Origin: Neorhizobium vignae
Lineage (GTDB): Bacteria; Pseudomonadota; Alphaproteobacteria; Rhizobiales; Rhizobiaceae
Length of the DNA: 64,000 nucleotides
Direction of reading: 5' to 3'
NCBI RefSeq assembly: GCF_000732195.1
Contig: NZ_JNNU01000011.1
Location: 181,930-245,929, forward strand
The translations under genes were made by a program, and so were the position numbers. Positions 45,684 through 54,459 of this stretch are shown in pieces. Under the pieces are notes generated by a model. That model ran no database searches and had not been told where the DNA came from. It worked only from the letters and a program-made list of their open reading frames with translations. Position 1 is the first letter of the stretch; every line of letters starts with the position of its first letter.

Positions 45684-46928
45684 TCAGGCGACGATCGAAA
45701 GTTTCGCCTGGTCGCCCTGCAGCCGGTTGACCATGAAGTTCGAATACCATTCGACGAACTGCATGACGCCGCCTTCGTGGAGCGTCGAATAGGGACCCGG
45801 CTCATAGGCGGGCGAGCGGATGCCGAAGGCATTTTCCTCGACGATCTGGCGGTCCTGGTCGTTGGTCATGTTCCAGACATGGGTCAGTTCTTCGAGATTG
45901 TAGTCGACGCCCTCGACCGCATCCTTGTGAACCAGCCATTTGGTGGTGACCGCCGTTTCCTCCGGCCCGAGCGGGGTGACGCGGAAGGAGATCGCATGGT
46001 CGCCGAGAATGTGGTTCCAGCTGCTCGGATAGTGGAAGAGCAGCATGGTGCCGATCGAATTGATCGTCACGTCGTCGGAGAGTTTGCGCTGCACGGCGTT
46101 GCGGCCGGTCATCGTATAGCTCTCGGCATCCTCGATCAGCGGCATGCGGGCCACGCGGAACTGGCCGGTCTCGTCCATCCGGAATTCGCTCGGCAACCCG
46201 GCCTCTTCGCAACGCTGCCAATGGGCGGCAATGACCGGATCGTCCTTGGCACCCTGGACGCCGGTCGCGGTCGGCGATTCCGGATAGGTACGGCAGAGCT
46301 CCGGGTGGTTGGCGGCGCAGTGGTAGCATTCGCGGTTGTTTTCCCAGACGAGCTTCCAGTTGCCCTTCTCGATGATCGTCGACTGGTGCGCGACCTTGGC
46401 TTCCGAGAGGCGATGCGGGGCCATATAGGGTTCGATCGCCGCGCGAACCGGCGCGAAATCGGGCGCCTCGTTGGCAAGGCAGATGAAGATATAGCCGGCG
46501 ACGCTCTCGCAATGGACCTTCTTCATGTTGAACTGGGTCTTGTCGAAATCCTGACCCATCTGGCGGCCGACCAAAAGAGAGCCGTCCAGCTCGTAGGTCC
46601 ACTGATGGTAGGGACAGACGAGCCGGACCGCCGAGCCGTGCTCCTTGGTGCAGACGCGGCTGCCGCGGTGACGGCAGGTATTGTGCAGCGCCCGGATCTG
46701 GTTGTCGCGGCCGCGCACGACGACGATGGGATAATCGCCGATCTGCAGGGTGAAATAGGCTCCGGCCTTGGGCAGCTCGCAATCATGTCCGACGAACAGC
46801 CAGTCGCGGTACCAGATCATTTCCAGATCGAGCTTGTAATAGGCGGGATCGGTATAGAAGGGCTGTTCGAGGCTGAAGCCTTCGCGGCGGTTCTTGAGCT
46901 GCCGCAGGGCCTGATTGCGAATTTCCAT
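45684..46928 (-). CDS. Rieske non-heme iron oxygenase, GbcA/stachydrine-demethylase-like
   Basis: Oxygenase alpha subunit of 414 residues. The Rieske 2Fe-2S site is C85-x-H87 (NTCRHRG) and C105-x-x-H108 (VCPYHQW). The mononuclear iron site is WENNRECYHCAANHPELC with H203 and H208; E200 in the bridging position is typical of the quaternary-ammonium N-demethylase branch (GbcA, Stc2). The ATG at 46928, preceded by AGGAAGG, was chosen over one six codons upstream. It may demethylate glycine betaine or a similar compound, releasing formaldehyde. No reductase (gbcB) is adjacent. A cobalamin riboswitch lies in its leader, which is unusual for this family. Confidence 0.87.
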   Translation of the reverse strand: MEIRNQALRQLKNRREGFSLEQPFYTDPAYYKLDLEMIWYRDWLFVGHDCELPKAGAYFTLQIGDYPIVVVRGRDNQIRALHNTCRHRGSRVCTKEHGSAVRLVCPYHQWTYELDGSLLVGRQMGQDFDKTQFNMKKVHCESVAGYIFICLANEAPDFAPVRAAIEPYMAPHRLSEAKVAHQSTIIEKGNWKLVWENNRECYHCAANHPELCRTYPESPTATGVQGAKDDPVIAAHWQRCEEAGLPSEFRMDETGQFRVARMPLIEDAESYTMTGRNAVQRKLSDDVTINSIGTMLLFHYPSSWNHILGDHAISFRVTPLGPEETAVTTKWLVHKDAVEGVDYNLEELTHVWNMTNDQDRQIVEENAFGIRSPAYEPGPYSTLHEGGVMQFVEWYSNFMVNRLQGDQAKLSIVA

Positions 46929-47041
46929 AATTACCTTCCTCGTCAATGTGGACAGCGGAAGGACATGGAAATGCCGGCCGGCCTCAAGGCCTGCCCAACA
47001 CCCTGTCCCGAACGCCCGCCGCGTCCGGTCGTCGTCTTTTG

Positions 47042-47248
47042 TCCCGAGGCTGGTTTCCGGGCTCAGGAGCTTGTCCCTTGGGGGGACCGGCTCGGCGCCT
47101 TCCCGGGCGGCCTTTGCGGCTCTTTCCCAGTGGCTTTTGCCGTGCCTTATTGCTCCACCACCGTTGCGGGGGCAGCGCCGGATCGGTTTTTTCAGACCCC
47201 TGCCGGCTTCCCAATTCTCCGCCTTCCCTAGCCAGGCGGCACCTCAAG
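47042..47248 (-). promoter_or_regulatory. Cobalamin (B12) riboswitch in the leader of the Rieske oxygenase gene
   Basis: Read on the minus strand, the conserved class elements appear in order: closing P1 strand TTGAGG, GGAAGGCGGAG, GGGAAGCCGG, the core GGCGCTGCCCCCGCAACGGT, AAAGCCACTGGGAAA, CGGGAAGGCG, and the B12 box GAGCCCGGAAACCAGCCTC closing P1. Conserved blocks and spacing match alphaproteobacterial cobalamin aptamers. It ends about 115 bases before the Rieske start. That leader has an 8-bp hairpin (CCGGACGC / GCGTTCGG) but no T run, so control is more likely at translation. B12 riboswitches normally turn genes off when cobalamin is abundant. No other gene lies between it and the oxygenase. 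Confidence 0.92.
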
Positions 47249-47426
47249 ATCGAGGCGGATATAATCATCGAGCGAGCGTGTCGCATAGGCGACATTGCGA
47301 CATCGGCAACCGCGTTGGCGACAGCAGCGAAACGGCCCAAAATGCAACACTCCAGCCCCACGAAAGCGAAACCTGTCATTAAGGGATAAGCCATAAAATC
47401 CCGGCTCGAATGGGAGCGATGCCACC

Positions 47427-48041
47427 GTGCAGGCCAAGGGAAAGATCCGTTATTACAAAGCTCCGCCACCAAAGCCTCCGGCGCCGGTGGTGATGAAGAC
47501 TGCTGTCCATTCCGAATTCCTCCGGACGGGGCGCATCGCCCGCTACAATCCGGTCTGGCTGCCGGAAGAGCGCCGTTACCTCACCCATGAAGAGGTCGCA
47601 GAGCGCACCGGCAAAAGGCTCGAGGCAGCCGGGGAAACGAGCCACAACCGGATCAACTCCTTCCATCGCTCGATCCAGTTTCCGAAGATCATCTTTCACC
47701 ACACGCTCGATGAGCGGCCGCATCTCGGCTATTGCCACGTCACCGCGGCAAGAACCTTTCTTCCACGCGGCATCCCTGTGAGCTGGTCGTTCTATATCGC
47801 CAACTTCTTCTCCAAGATCGGCGAGGAAGAAACGTTCTTCGAACATATCAGCCCGGCCTATTCGCGCATGTATTTTGCCGTTGCGGTCGAACGCGAGGCC
47901 GATCAGCCGCTGCAGATCAACCGCACGATCCGCAAGAACGGCCTTCTGTTCCAGACCAAGGATCCGATGGAAGCCATCAAGAACGTCCTGATGCTCGGCA
48001 CGTCCAACGAAATGCTCCGCGAGATCATCAAAAAGCTTTGA
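47427..48041 (+). CDS. Conserved-looking protein of unknown function
   Basis: Protein of 204 residues, cytosolic by appearance, that I do not recognise. It starts KGKIRYYKAPPPKPPAP, a Pro-rich tip, then VHSEFLRTGRIARYNPVWLP and a mixed alpha/beta region rich in aromatic residues (SFHRSIQFPKIIFHHTLDER, then GYCHVTAARTFLP and SFYIANFFSKIGEEETFFEH). Composition and codon use look like a real gene. The start is a GTG with GGGAG upstream; an ATG 22 codons in is the alternative. It faces away from the riboswitch-controlled Rieske gene and precedes the threonylcarbamoyl-AMP synthase gene by 33 bp. Confidence 0.65.
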   Translation: MQAKGKIRYYKAPPPKPPAPVVMKTAVHSEFLRTGRIARYNPVWLPEERRYLTHEEVAERTGKRLEAAGETSHNRINSFHRSIQFPKIIFHHTLDERPHLGYCHVTAARTFLPRGIPVSWSFYIANFFSKIGEEETFFEHISPAYSRMYFAVAVEREADQPLQINRTIRKNGLLFQTKDPMEAIKNVLMLGTSNEMLREIIKKL

Positions 48042-48074
48042 AGACGCTCGGGTCCGCGTTATTGACGGGCGGAT

Positions 48075-49052
48075 ATGACGGCTCAAATCATCGACATCAT
48101 CCGGGATCATGACGGCGCGCTTCGTCAAGCCTGCACCGTCCTTGCGGACGGACTTCCCGTGGCGATCCCGACCGAGACGGTCTACGGACTTGCGGCCGAC
48201 GCCACCAATCCCGCCGCCATCACCCGCATCTATGAGACCAAAGGCCGGCCGCGCTTCAACCCGCTGATCTGCCACATGTCGGATCTCGACATGGCCGAGC
48301 GCTATGCCGACTTCGATCCGATCTCGCGCAGGCTTGCCGAAGCCTTCTGGCCGGGTCCCCTCACCCTGATCCTTCCGCTGAAGCCCGAAAGCGGCATTCA
48401 TGCGCTGGCGACGGCCGGGCTCGATACGGTCGGCATCCGGCTTCCCAAGGGCTTCGCTTCCGAACTCATCCGTGCCTTCGGCAGGCCGCTCGCGGCTCCC
48501 AGCGCCAATACGTCCGGCAAGGTGAGCCCGACCAGCGCGCGCCACGTGGCCGACGACCTGGGCGAGAAGCTGGCGTTGATCATCGACGGCGGTGCGGCTC
48601 CGGTCGGTGTCGAATCGACCATCGTTCGCGTCGAGAACGGCGTGATCCGGCTGCTGAGACCGGGCGGGGTAGCCGCCGAAGAGATCGAGACGGCAACCGG
48701 TCTTGCGGTGATCCGACCGGAGGGACCGGCGGCGATCATCGAGGCTCCCGGCATGCTGGCCTCTCATTATGCGCCCGGTGCAGCGGTGAGGCTCAACGCC
48801 GACCATGTCGAGACCGGCGAGGCCTTGATCCGGCTCGGTTCCGCGCCGGTGAAAGGAATGGAGCTTGCCGCAGCGGTTTTTGACCTGAGCCCGTCCGGCG
48901 ATCTTGCGCAGGCGGCGGCAAATCTGTTCGATTACCTGAAACGCGCCGACGCCACCGGCGCCGCCAGCATCGCCGTCACGCCCATTCCCGACCATGGGCT
49001 TGGCGAGGCCATCAACGACCGGCTGGCGAGGGCGGCGGCCCCGCGGGAATAA
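48075..49052 (+). CDS. L-threonylcarbamoyladenylate synthase (Sua5 type)
   Basis: Protein of 325 residues that makes threonylcarbamoyl-AMP from Thr, bicarbonate and ATP for the t6A37 modification of tRNA. The YrdC domain shows GLPVAIPTETVYGLAADAT, KGRPRFNPLICH, FWPGPLTLIL and the PSANTSGKVSPTSA nucleotide-binding loop. A linker (SHYAPGAAVRL) leads to a C-terminal Rossmann-like Sua5 domain, so it is the long Sua5 form rather than short TsaC. It is followed 28 bp later by the FAD oxidoreductase gene on the same strand. Confidence 0.94.
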   Translation: MTAQIIDIIRDHDGALRQACTVLADGLPVAIPTETVYGLAADATNPAAITRIYETKGRPRFNPLICHMSDLDMAERYADFDPISRRLAEAFWPGPLTLILPLKPESGIHALATAGLDTVGIRLPKGFASELIRAFGRPLAAPSANTSGKVSPTSARHVADDLGEKLALIIDGGAAPVGVESTIVRVENGVIRLLRPGGVAAEEIETATGLAVIRPEGPAAIIEAPGMLASHYAPGAAVRLNADHVETGEALIRLGSAPVKGMELAAAVFDLSPSGDLAQAAANLFDYLKRADATGAASIAVTPIPDHGLGEAINDRLARAAAPRE

Positions 49053-49080
49053 GCTGGGGGCAAAAGAGGAGGAGACGCCG

Positions 49081-50526
49081 ATGGACATTTCAGGGCCGAA
49101 ACCAGAGCTTCTCGACCGCTTCGCGGCGATCGTCGGCGAAAACCACGTCCTGCGCGACGCGAACGATCTTGCGCCGCATCTCGTTGAGGGCCGCGGCCTC
49201 TACAAAGGTTCTTCGCCGATGCTCCTGAAGCCGGGCTCGGTCGAGGAGGTTGCCGCGATCCTGAAGCTTGCGAGCGAGACCGGCACGCCAATCGTGCCCC
49301 AGACCGGCAATACCGGCCTTGTCGGGGGCCAGACGCCGCGCACCGGCGGCAACGACCTGATCGTCTCGCTCGAACGGATGAACCGCATCCGGGACGTCGA
49401 TCCGGTCGCAAACGTGCTGGTCGCCGATGGCGGCGCCATCCTTGCCGACGTTCAGAAGGCGGCGGAAGCCGTCGACCGGCTGTTTCCGCTGTCGCTTGGT
49501 TCGGAGGGCTCCTGCCGCATCGGCGGCAACCTTTCCACCAATGCCGGCGGCACCGCCGTGCTCGCCTACGGCAATACCCGCCAGCTCTGCCTGGGGCTGG
49601 AAGTGGTGCTGCCGACAGGCGAGATCTGGGACGGCCTGCGCCGACTCAAGAAGGACAATACCGGCTACGACCTGCGTGACTTGTTCATCGGCGCGGAAGG
49701 CACGCTCGGCATCATCACCGGCGCGGTGCTGAAACTTTTCCCGCAGCCGGTCGGGCACCAGGTGGCGCTTGCCGGGGTCAATTCGCCGGCGGACGCGCTG
49801 AAGCTCTTCGAGCGGGCCTCGAACCTCTGCGGCACGGCGCTGACCGGTTTCGAACTGATGCCGCGCATCGGCATCGAATTCGTGACCCGGCATATCGAGG
49901 GCGTGCGCGGTCCGCTCTCCGAGCCGCATCCGTGGTACGCGCTGATCGACATCTCGACTTCGGATTCCGCCGAGACGGCCGGATCCATGGTGCAATCGCT
50001 GCTCGAACAGGGTTTCGAGGCGGGCCTCATCCGTGACGCCGTGATCGCCTCCTCCGTCGCCCAGCAGAAGGCGCTCTGGCACATGCGCGAAAGCATGTCC
50101 GACGCCCAGAAGCCGGAGGGCGGGTCGATCAAGCACGACGTGTCGGTGCCCGTCTCGAAAATCCCGAGCTTCATGGCAGAAGCCGAGCAGGCGGTGCTGG
50201 CGGCCATGCCGGGCGCCCGGGTCTGCGCCTTCGGCCATCTCGGCGACGGCAACATCCACTACAATATCTCGCAGCCGATCAGCGCCGACATGGCCGCCGA
50301 CAAGGCAGCGTTCATCGGCCGCTGGCGGGAAATCAACGCGATCGTCCACGGCATCGTGCTCGCCGCCGGCGGGTCGATTTCGGCCGAACACGGCATCGGC
50401 CAGTTGAAGCGCGACGAGCTTGCCCATATCCGCTCGCCGATCGAGATGGACCTGATGCGGCGCATCAAGCAGGCGTTCGACCCGGCCGGCATCATGAACC
50501 CCGGCAAGGTAGTGGCCATTCCATGA
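49081..50526 (+). CDS. FAD-binding oxidoreductase, GlcD / D-2-hydroxyacid dehydrogenase type
   Basis: Flavoprotein of 481 residues. The PCMH-type FAD domain reads VPQTGNTGLVGGQTPRTGGN and NLSTNAGGTAVLAYGNTRQL, then LRDLFIGAEGTLGIITGAVL. The C-terminal domain carries GHLGDGNIHYNIS (metal and substrate His residues) and SAEHGIGQLKRDEL. These are the signatures of GlcD and D-2-hydroxyglutarate or D-lactate dehydrogenases; the exact 2-hydroxy acid is uncertain. The start at MDISGPKPELLD follows GAGGAGACG; upstream in-frame sequence overlaps the previous gene. It overlaps a ModE-like regulator gene by 4 bp. Confidence 0.9.
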   Translation: MDISGPKPELLDRFAAIVGENHVLRDANDLAPHLVEGRGLYKGSSPMLLKPGSVEEVAAILKLASETGTPIVPQTGNTGLVGGQTPRTGGNDLIVSLERMNRIRDVDPVANVLVADGGAILADVQKAAEAVDRLFPLSLGSEGSCRIGGNLSTNAGGTAVLAYGNTRQLCLGLEVVLPTGEIWDGLRRLKKDNTGYDLRDLFIGAEGTLGIITGAVLKLFPQPVGHQVALAGVNSPADALKLFERASNLCGTALTGFELMPRIGIEFVTRHIEGVRGPLSEPHPWYALIDISTSDSAETAGSMVQSLLEQGFEAGLIRDAVIASSVAQQKALWHMRESMSDAQKPEGGSIKHDVSVPVSKIPSFMAEAEQAVLAAMPGARVCAFGHLGDGNIHYNISQPISADMAADKAAFIGRWREINAIVHGIVLAAGGSISAEHGIGQLKRDELAHIRSPIEMDLMRRIKQAFDPAGIMNPGKVVAIP

Positions 50527-50903
50527 GCCAACGGTCGAAGACCACGATCCGGATCGACCTCGACAACGGCGTGCGGCTCGGTCCGGGCAAGGCGCAGCTT
50601 CTGGAACTGATAGCCGAGCACGGCTCGATCCGGGCGGCGGGCGCTTCGATCGGCATGTCCTACCGACGGGCATGGCTGCTCGGCGACGAAATCAACCGGA
50701 TGTTCAAGGAGCCGTCGATCTTTACCCGCCATGGCGGGAAAAGCGGCGGGGGTGCGGGCCTGACCGAATTCGGCCAGGAACTGCTGTCCCGCTACCGGCG
50801 GATGGAAAAGGCGAGCCGCGACGCCATGCGCGCAGACCTCGACTGGCTCGAATCGAACGCCGATCCGCGCTTTGAGACGGCCGACAAGAGCGACGACGCC
50901 TGA
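50523..50903 (+). CDS. ModE-like winged-helix DNA-binding protein without effector domain
   Basis: Protein of 126 residues consisting of the ModE/LysR-type N-terminal winged helix: GKAQLLELIAEHGSIRAAGA and SIGMSYRRAWLLGDEINRMF form the HTH, and RHGGKSGGGAGLTEFGQELL the wing and next helix. The molybdate-binding TOBE/MOP domains of full ModE (about 260 residues) are absent, as in many alphaproteobacterial short ModE-like regulators. It is translationally coupled (ATGA) to the FAD oxidoreductase gene. Whether it regulates that gene or molybdenum functions elsewhere is unknown; no ModE-type operator was found. Confidence 0.85.
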   Translation: MSQRSKTTIRIDLDNGVRLGPGKAQLLELIAEHGSIRAAGASIGMSYRRAWLLGDEINRMFKEPSIFTRHGGKSGGGAGLTEFGQELLSRYRRMEKASRDAMRADLDWLESNADPRFETADKSDDA

Positions 50904-50919
50904 GACGAGCGGTTCGCTC

Positions 50920-53508
50920 TCAGCTCATTCTGATCTGGGACAGTGCCCACAGCGTATCCGAGCTGATGCCGGCCGAGCCGCTGCCGCCACTCAGGATGCT
51001 CACCGCCGATGCGGTGTTCACGCTGTTCTCCAGATCGTACATGATCGTGAAGCGCTGCACCAATTTCCTCACCTTTTCGGGATCGGCCAGGTCTTCGAGA
51101 TCGAGCTTCTTTTCCACTATCTTGGCTTGCTGATCGACATCCATGTTGCCGATTTCCGGGGGCAGGCTGAAGGTGACGCGGAAGAACTCCATCAGCGCCT
51201 CGTCGCCGAGGATCACGTAAGGATCGGTGATGCTGTCGGACATGCGCTCGAAATAAAGCGCGAGGCGGACGCCCGGATTTTCCTCGCCCTGCTGGGTTTC
51301 GAGCATCTGCCGGACGTAAAGGTCCTGGGTCGCGACAACTTCGCCGCCATTCTGGGCCTCGCCTGCCGAGCTGCGGTCGATCTCGCCCTTGGCATCGAAA
51401 TTGAACGTACCGACGATCTGTGCAAACCGCTTGTCCGTCTGGGTATTGACGAAGCTCTCGGGATCGGCGGGATCCGAGTTGAAAGCCTCCTTCAAGAAGT
51501 CGTTGGTGACCGTGGAAGGATCTATCCCCTTGGAGATCATCAGGATGTCGAGCGTCTTGCGGTCGGCGAGCAGCTCGTCGCGGCTGCCGATACGCTGCAT
51601 CGCGGCGGTATAATATTTCGCCTCGGTCTGGGCTTTCTCCCTGGCCGCCTTGAGTTCGTCGCCTTCCATGAACCGGCTTTGGCGCAGGATGTAGTCCTTG
51701 GCGACATTGGTGATTGCCGCATTGGACTGGAGCAGCACCTGCCGCGTGACGCCCCCCTTCGTGTCGAAGTTGAAGAACTTGGCAAGCGAGACGAAGCGCT
51801 CATCGTTCAGCTTGTAGATATAGCTGTTCGGATCGGAAAGGTCGCTTTTCAGGGCCTGCTTGATCGTCAGTTTCGAAACCGTCGTCGGATCGAGGCCAAC
51901 CGCCTCAAGAGCAAAGTCGAAGGAGTCCTGGGCGTCGTTGTGCAGGAAGTCGTCAAGCGTCTTCACCTCAAAAAGCTTGAGCTTGTAGAACTTGATGGTC
52001 TTGTCGAGATCCGCTTCCTGCTTGTCGTCCCAGCGGCTCATATAGTCGCTGCGGGTGGAGCTGGTCTGCAATTCGTCCTGGGCCTGACCGGCGGCGACGG
52101 TACCGTCGGTATTGAAATTGAAGGCCTTCGCCAGCTCCAGATATTCCGGATTGGTATCCCCAAAGCGGTTCGCATAGCTGTTCGGGTCGGAGAGGTCGCT
52201 CGTCAAGATCTGCTCGATCGTCGTCTTGACAACCGTGACCTTGTCGAGATTGAAGGCAACCTTGATGTATTTGAGGAGCCGCGGATCATCGATGAAATCG
52301 GTGACATTGGTGGCCGTCTTGAGCTCCTGCTCGAAGAGCTCCTGGTTGAACATCGCCTCGGCATGGGTGATACGGGTCTGCTTGTTGAAGAAACCGCCGA
52401 CGATCTCCAGCAGCTTTTCGGGAGTGACCGCGCCGCCTGCCGGCACCGAGCCGTCCGCATTGAACTTGAAATCCTCGGCAAGCGATTTCATCAAGCCGAG
52501 ATAGGGCGCATCGGACGCCCCGGCAGCGATGATTTTTGCAAGTTCAGCGCGCCGTTCCGCCGTCTGGGCGATCGGCACCAGCCTGCCATCCAGCTCGGTA
52601 TAGCGCGTCTGCGATGTGGCCAGGGTGGTCTGGTCTTTCTGGATCGCCTCCACCGTTTTGGTCAACTCCACCTGCATGGCGTCGATCTCGTCCTGGAGGG
52701 TCGGCGGGCCGCCATTATTCAGCTCATCCTGCTTGGTGGCGATCTGGGTCTCGAGATCGGTTTTCCTCTGCTGGCCAAGCGTGATCGAGTCCTGAAGAGC
52801 GGGAATGCCTGTGCTGAGGCTCAGCCGCTCGGCAAGCTCGCTGTCCTCGGTTTTCACCGCATTATACTGGTCGAGTGTGTTGCCGTAGGCGGTGTTGTAA
52901 AAGCTGGTCGGGTCGGCTGGATCGCTCACCAGCACGCCGCGGATCGCATTGTAATTGTAGTATTTCGTATCGATGCCATAGGCGGTGAACAGATAGTCGC
53001 GGAGCCTCGGATTGGCCAGCAGCTGATCGACGTTGGTGATGTGGCCGGTCTCGCCCAGCATCACCTTGAAATAGCGGGTGTCGGCCTCGAGCGTATCGTC
53101 CTGGGCGGCGATCGTCTGGTCATAGGTATCGAAGAGTTCCTCCATCTGCCCATTGGACTGGGCGACGGCCCCTTCTCCGTTGGAAACGCCGAAATTGAAG
53201 GCTGCGGCGATATTCTGATATCGGTCGTCGGTCAGGCGGTTCGCGAAGCTGTTGTCGTCGCTGAGATCGCTTTCCAGCACCTGCTTCATGAACGCCTTGG
53301 CGTAGATCATGTCATCCAGGCCATGCGCCTGCATCGCATAGGAATAGAGGCGATAGTTGTCGAGGAACTCGTCGACCGTTTTTATCTTGCCGATATTCTC
53401 CTGGTAGTACTTCGTATCGTTGACGACCATCGTCTGCCCGGCGATCGTCTTCAGGCTTTTCTGCATGTCGCGATTGACAAGATCGAAGGTGAGATAGGTC
53501 GATACCAC
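50920..53508 (-). CDS. Multi-repeat DUF1217 protein
   Basis: Large acidic protein of about 862 residues. It opens VVSTYLTFDLVNRDMQKSLK, the usual DUF1217 start. Around six related units follow, each with a pattern like LLxxxxLxxYxxxAxGLD, then SDLSDPNSYxxRxxDxRY and LAxAFNFD: clear copies near FLDNYRLYSYAMQAHGLD, LLANPRLRDYLFTAYGID, FIDDPRLLKYIKVAFNLD, FLHNDAQDSFDFALEAVGLD and LLADRKTLDILMISKGID, and a divergent last one. A coiled-coil-like stretch (GQQRKTDLETQIATKQDEL) lies between units 2 and 3. No signal peptide. DUF1217 genes are often in rhizobial flagellar clusters, so a motility link is possible. The GTG start is inferred; an ATG 12 codons upstream is open. Confidence 0.8.
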   Translation of the reverse strand: MVSTYLTFDLVNRDMQKSLKTIAGQTMVVNDTKYYQENIGKIKTVDEFLDNYRLYSYAMQAHGLDDMIYAKAFMKQVLESDLSDDNSFANRLTDDRYQNIAAAFNFGVSNGEGAVAQSNGQMEELFDTYDQTIAAQDDTLEADTRYFKVMLGETGHITNVDQLLANPRLRDYLFTAYGIDTKYYNYNAIRGVLVSDPADPTSFYNTAYGNTLDQYNAVKTEDSELAERLSLSTGIPALQDSITLGQQRKTDLETQIATKQDELNNGGPPTLQDEIDAMQVELTKTVEAIQKDQTTLATSQTRYTELDGRLVPIAQTAERRAELAKIIAAGASDAPYLGLMKSLAEDFKFNADGSVPAGGAVTPEKLLEIVGGFFNKQTRITHAEAMFNQELFEQELKTATNVTDFIDDPRLLKYIKVAFNLDKVTVVKTTIEQILTSDLSDPNSYANRFGDTNPEYLELAKAFNFNTDGTVAAGQAQDELQTSSTRSDYMSRWDDKQEADLDKTIKFYKLKLFEVKTLDDFLHNDAQDSFDFALEAVGLDPTTVSKLTIKQALKSDLSDPNSYIYKLNDERFVSLAKFFNFDTKGGVTRQVLLQSNAAITNVAKDYILRQSRFMEGDELKAAREKAQTEAKYYTAAMQRIGSRDELLADRKTLDILMISKGIDPSTVTNDFLKEAFNSDPADPESFVNTQTDKRFAQIVGTFNFDAKGEIDRSSAGEAQNGGEVVATQDLYVRQMLETQQGEENPGVRLALYFERMSDSITDPYVILGDEALMEFFRVTFSLPPEIGNMDVDQQAKIVEKKLDLEDLADPEKVRKLVQRFTIMYDLENSVNTASAVSILSGGSGSAGISSDTLWALSQIRMS

Positions 53509-53812
53509 GGAAACGCCCCACGAGTCGGAATGATGCTGCCGCAATCATCGCGACCTAGCCTTGCCCGGGGCTTTTCTGGGCGTTCCGGCGTCGCCCCGGG
53601 ATTGTCCCAGGCCTGGACAGGAATGCCGCGATTCACTTTCCGGAAACCCAAAAGCGTGCCCTTTCGCTAACCATCCAGGCAGGCAAGGCTTCTTTAACCG
53701 CTATTTTTAAGCAGTCTCGAACATGGCCCGCCCTATGCTTTGGCTATCAGAGGACAAAAGTCCCGTAGAGAAACCGGCAACGGCTCTCAGGTAAAACAAG
53801 GGTAGCATATCG

Positions 53813-54379
53813 ATGACCAACACTGTTCTGAAGCCCGTCTGGGCAGGGTCGACATTCAGGCTCGATCCGTCTCGTTTCCCGCAGCAGGTTACCTATGCGC
53901 TGCGCGAGACATCAGGAGATGTCTCCATCACCATCGACGAACGCGGCGCCGTGCTGCGTAAGATCCTTCCCGCAAGCGGCCTGCCGCTCTCCTTCGCCCT
54001 GCCCGCCCGCGCCTTCAAAGGGGTTGCGGCCCGCGCCATAGACCACGGCGATGGCGAAGTGACGGTCACGCTCGAACTGCATCACGACGATCCGGATCTG
54101 TGCATCCCGCTGCTCGTCGCCCACGACCTCTGCGACATCGCCGCCGACTGGCGGAGCTGGTCGGACGCCTATCGCATTCCAATGCTGATGGTGGAAGCCG
54201 ACGGCATCGCCCGGCCGCTGGAAAACCATATCGGCGACGTGCGCACCAATGCCGTCAGGCAGCGCCGCCGCCATTCCTATTTCGCGGCCCGCCGGCCGCG
54301 CTTCCTGGTCCGCCGCACCACCGGCAGCCTGGGCGTGACGATGAAAATCGAAGGCAAGGAGATTATCGCGCGTCGGTAG
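53813..54379 (+). CDS. DUF6101 family protein
   Basis: Protein of 188 residues with the look of the DUF6101 family of Hyphomicrobiales: LDPSRFPQQVTYALRETSGD near the start, then GVAARAIDHGDGEVTVTLEL and HHDDPDLCIPLLVAHDLCDI, and a basic tail (RQRRRHSYFAARRPRFLVRR). No signal peptide; likely cytosolic. Function unknown. The leader upstream contains small hairpins (see rejected items). A terminator follows. Confidence 0.75.
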   Translation: MTNTVLKPVWAGSTFRLDPSRFPQQVTYALRETSGDVSITIDERGAVLRKILPASGLPLSFALPARAFKGVAARAIDHGDGEVTVTLELHHDDPDLCIPLLVAHDLCDIAADWRSWSDAYRIPMLMVEADGIARPLENHIGDVRTNAVRQRRRHSYFAARRPRFLVRRTTGSLGVTMKIEGKEIIARR

Positions 54380-54427
54380 GGCTTTGCTTGTCCCTTTGTC
54401 CACCGCCCGCGCGATAAGGTGGGAGAG

Positions 54428-54457
54428 AGCCCGATCCTCAAGCGGTCGGGCTTTTTC
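54428..54457 (+). terminator. Rho-independent terminator after the DUF6101 gene
   Basis: AGCCCGA and TCGGGCT form a 7-bp stem with an 11-base loop, followed by five T. It sits 48 bp after the DUF6101 stop and immediately before the convergent ubiA stop, so it may also slow transcription from the other side. Confidence 0.8.
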
Positions 54458-54459
54458 CA

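Noticed and set aside
44494..45792. Plus-strand open frames across the BA14K genes
   Set aside because: They are Ala/Thr/Val-rich mirror frames; the minus-strand proteins have signal peptides and the BA14K motif.
46946..47389. Plus-strand open frame over the riboswitch
   Set aside because: It has no motifs and coincides with the conserved aptamer blocks on the minus strand; its opening is explained by GC content.
53784..53796. CTCTCAGGTAAAA upstream of DUF6101, like the 3' end of a glycine riboswitch
   Set aside because: Only this short piece matches. The conserved central part of the aptamer is absent and only small hairpins are present, so I do not call a riboswitch.
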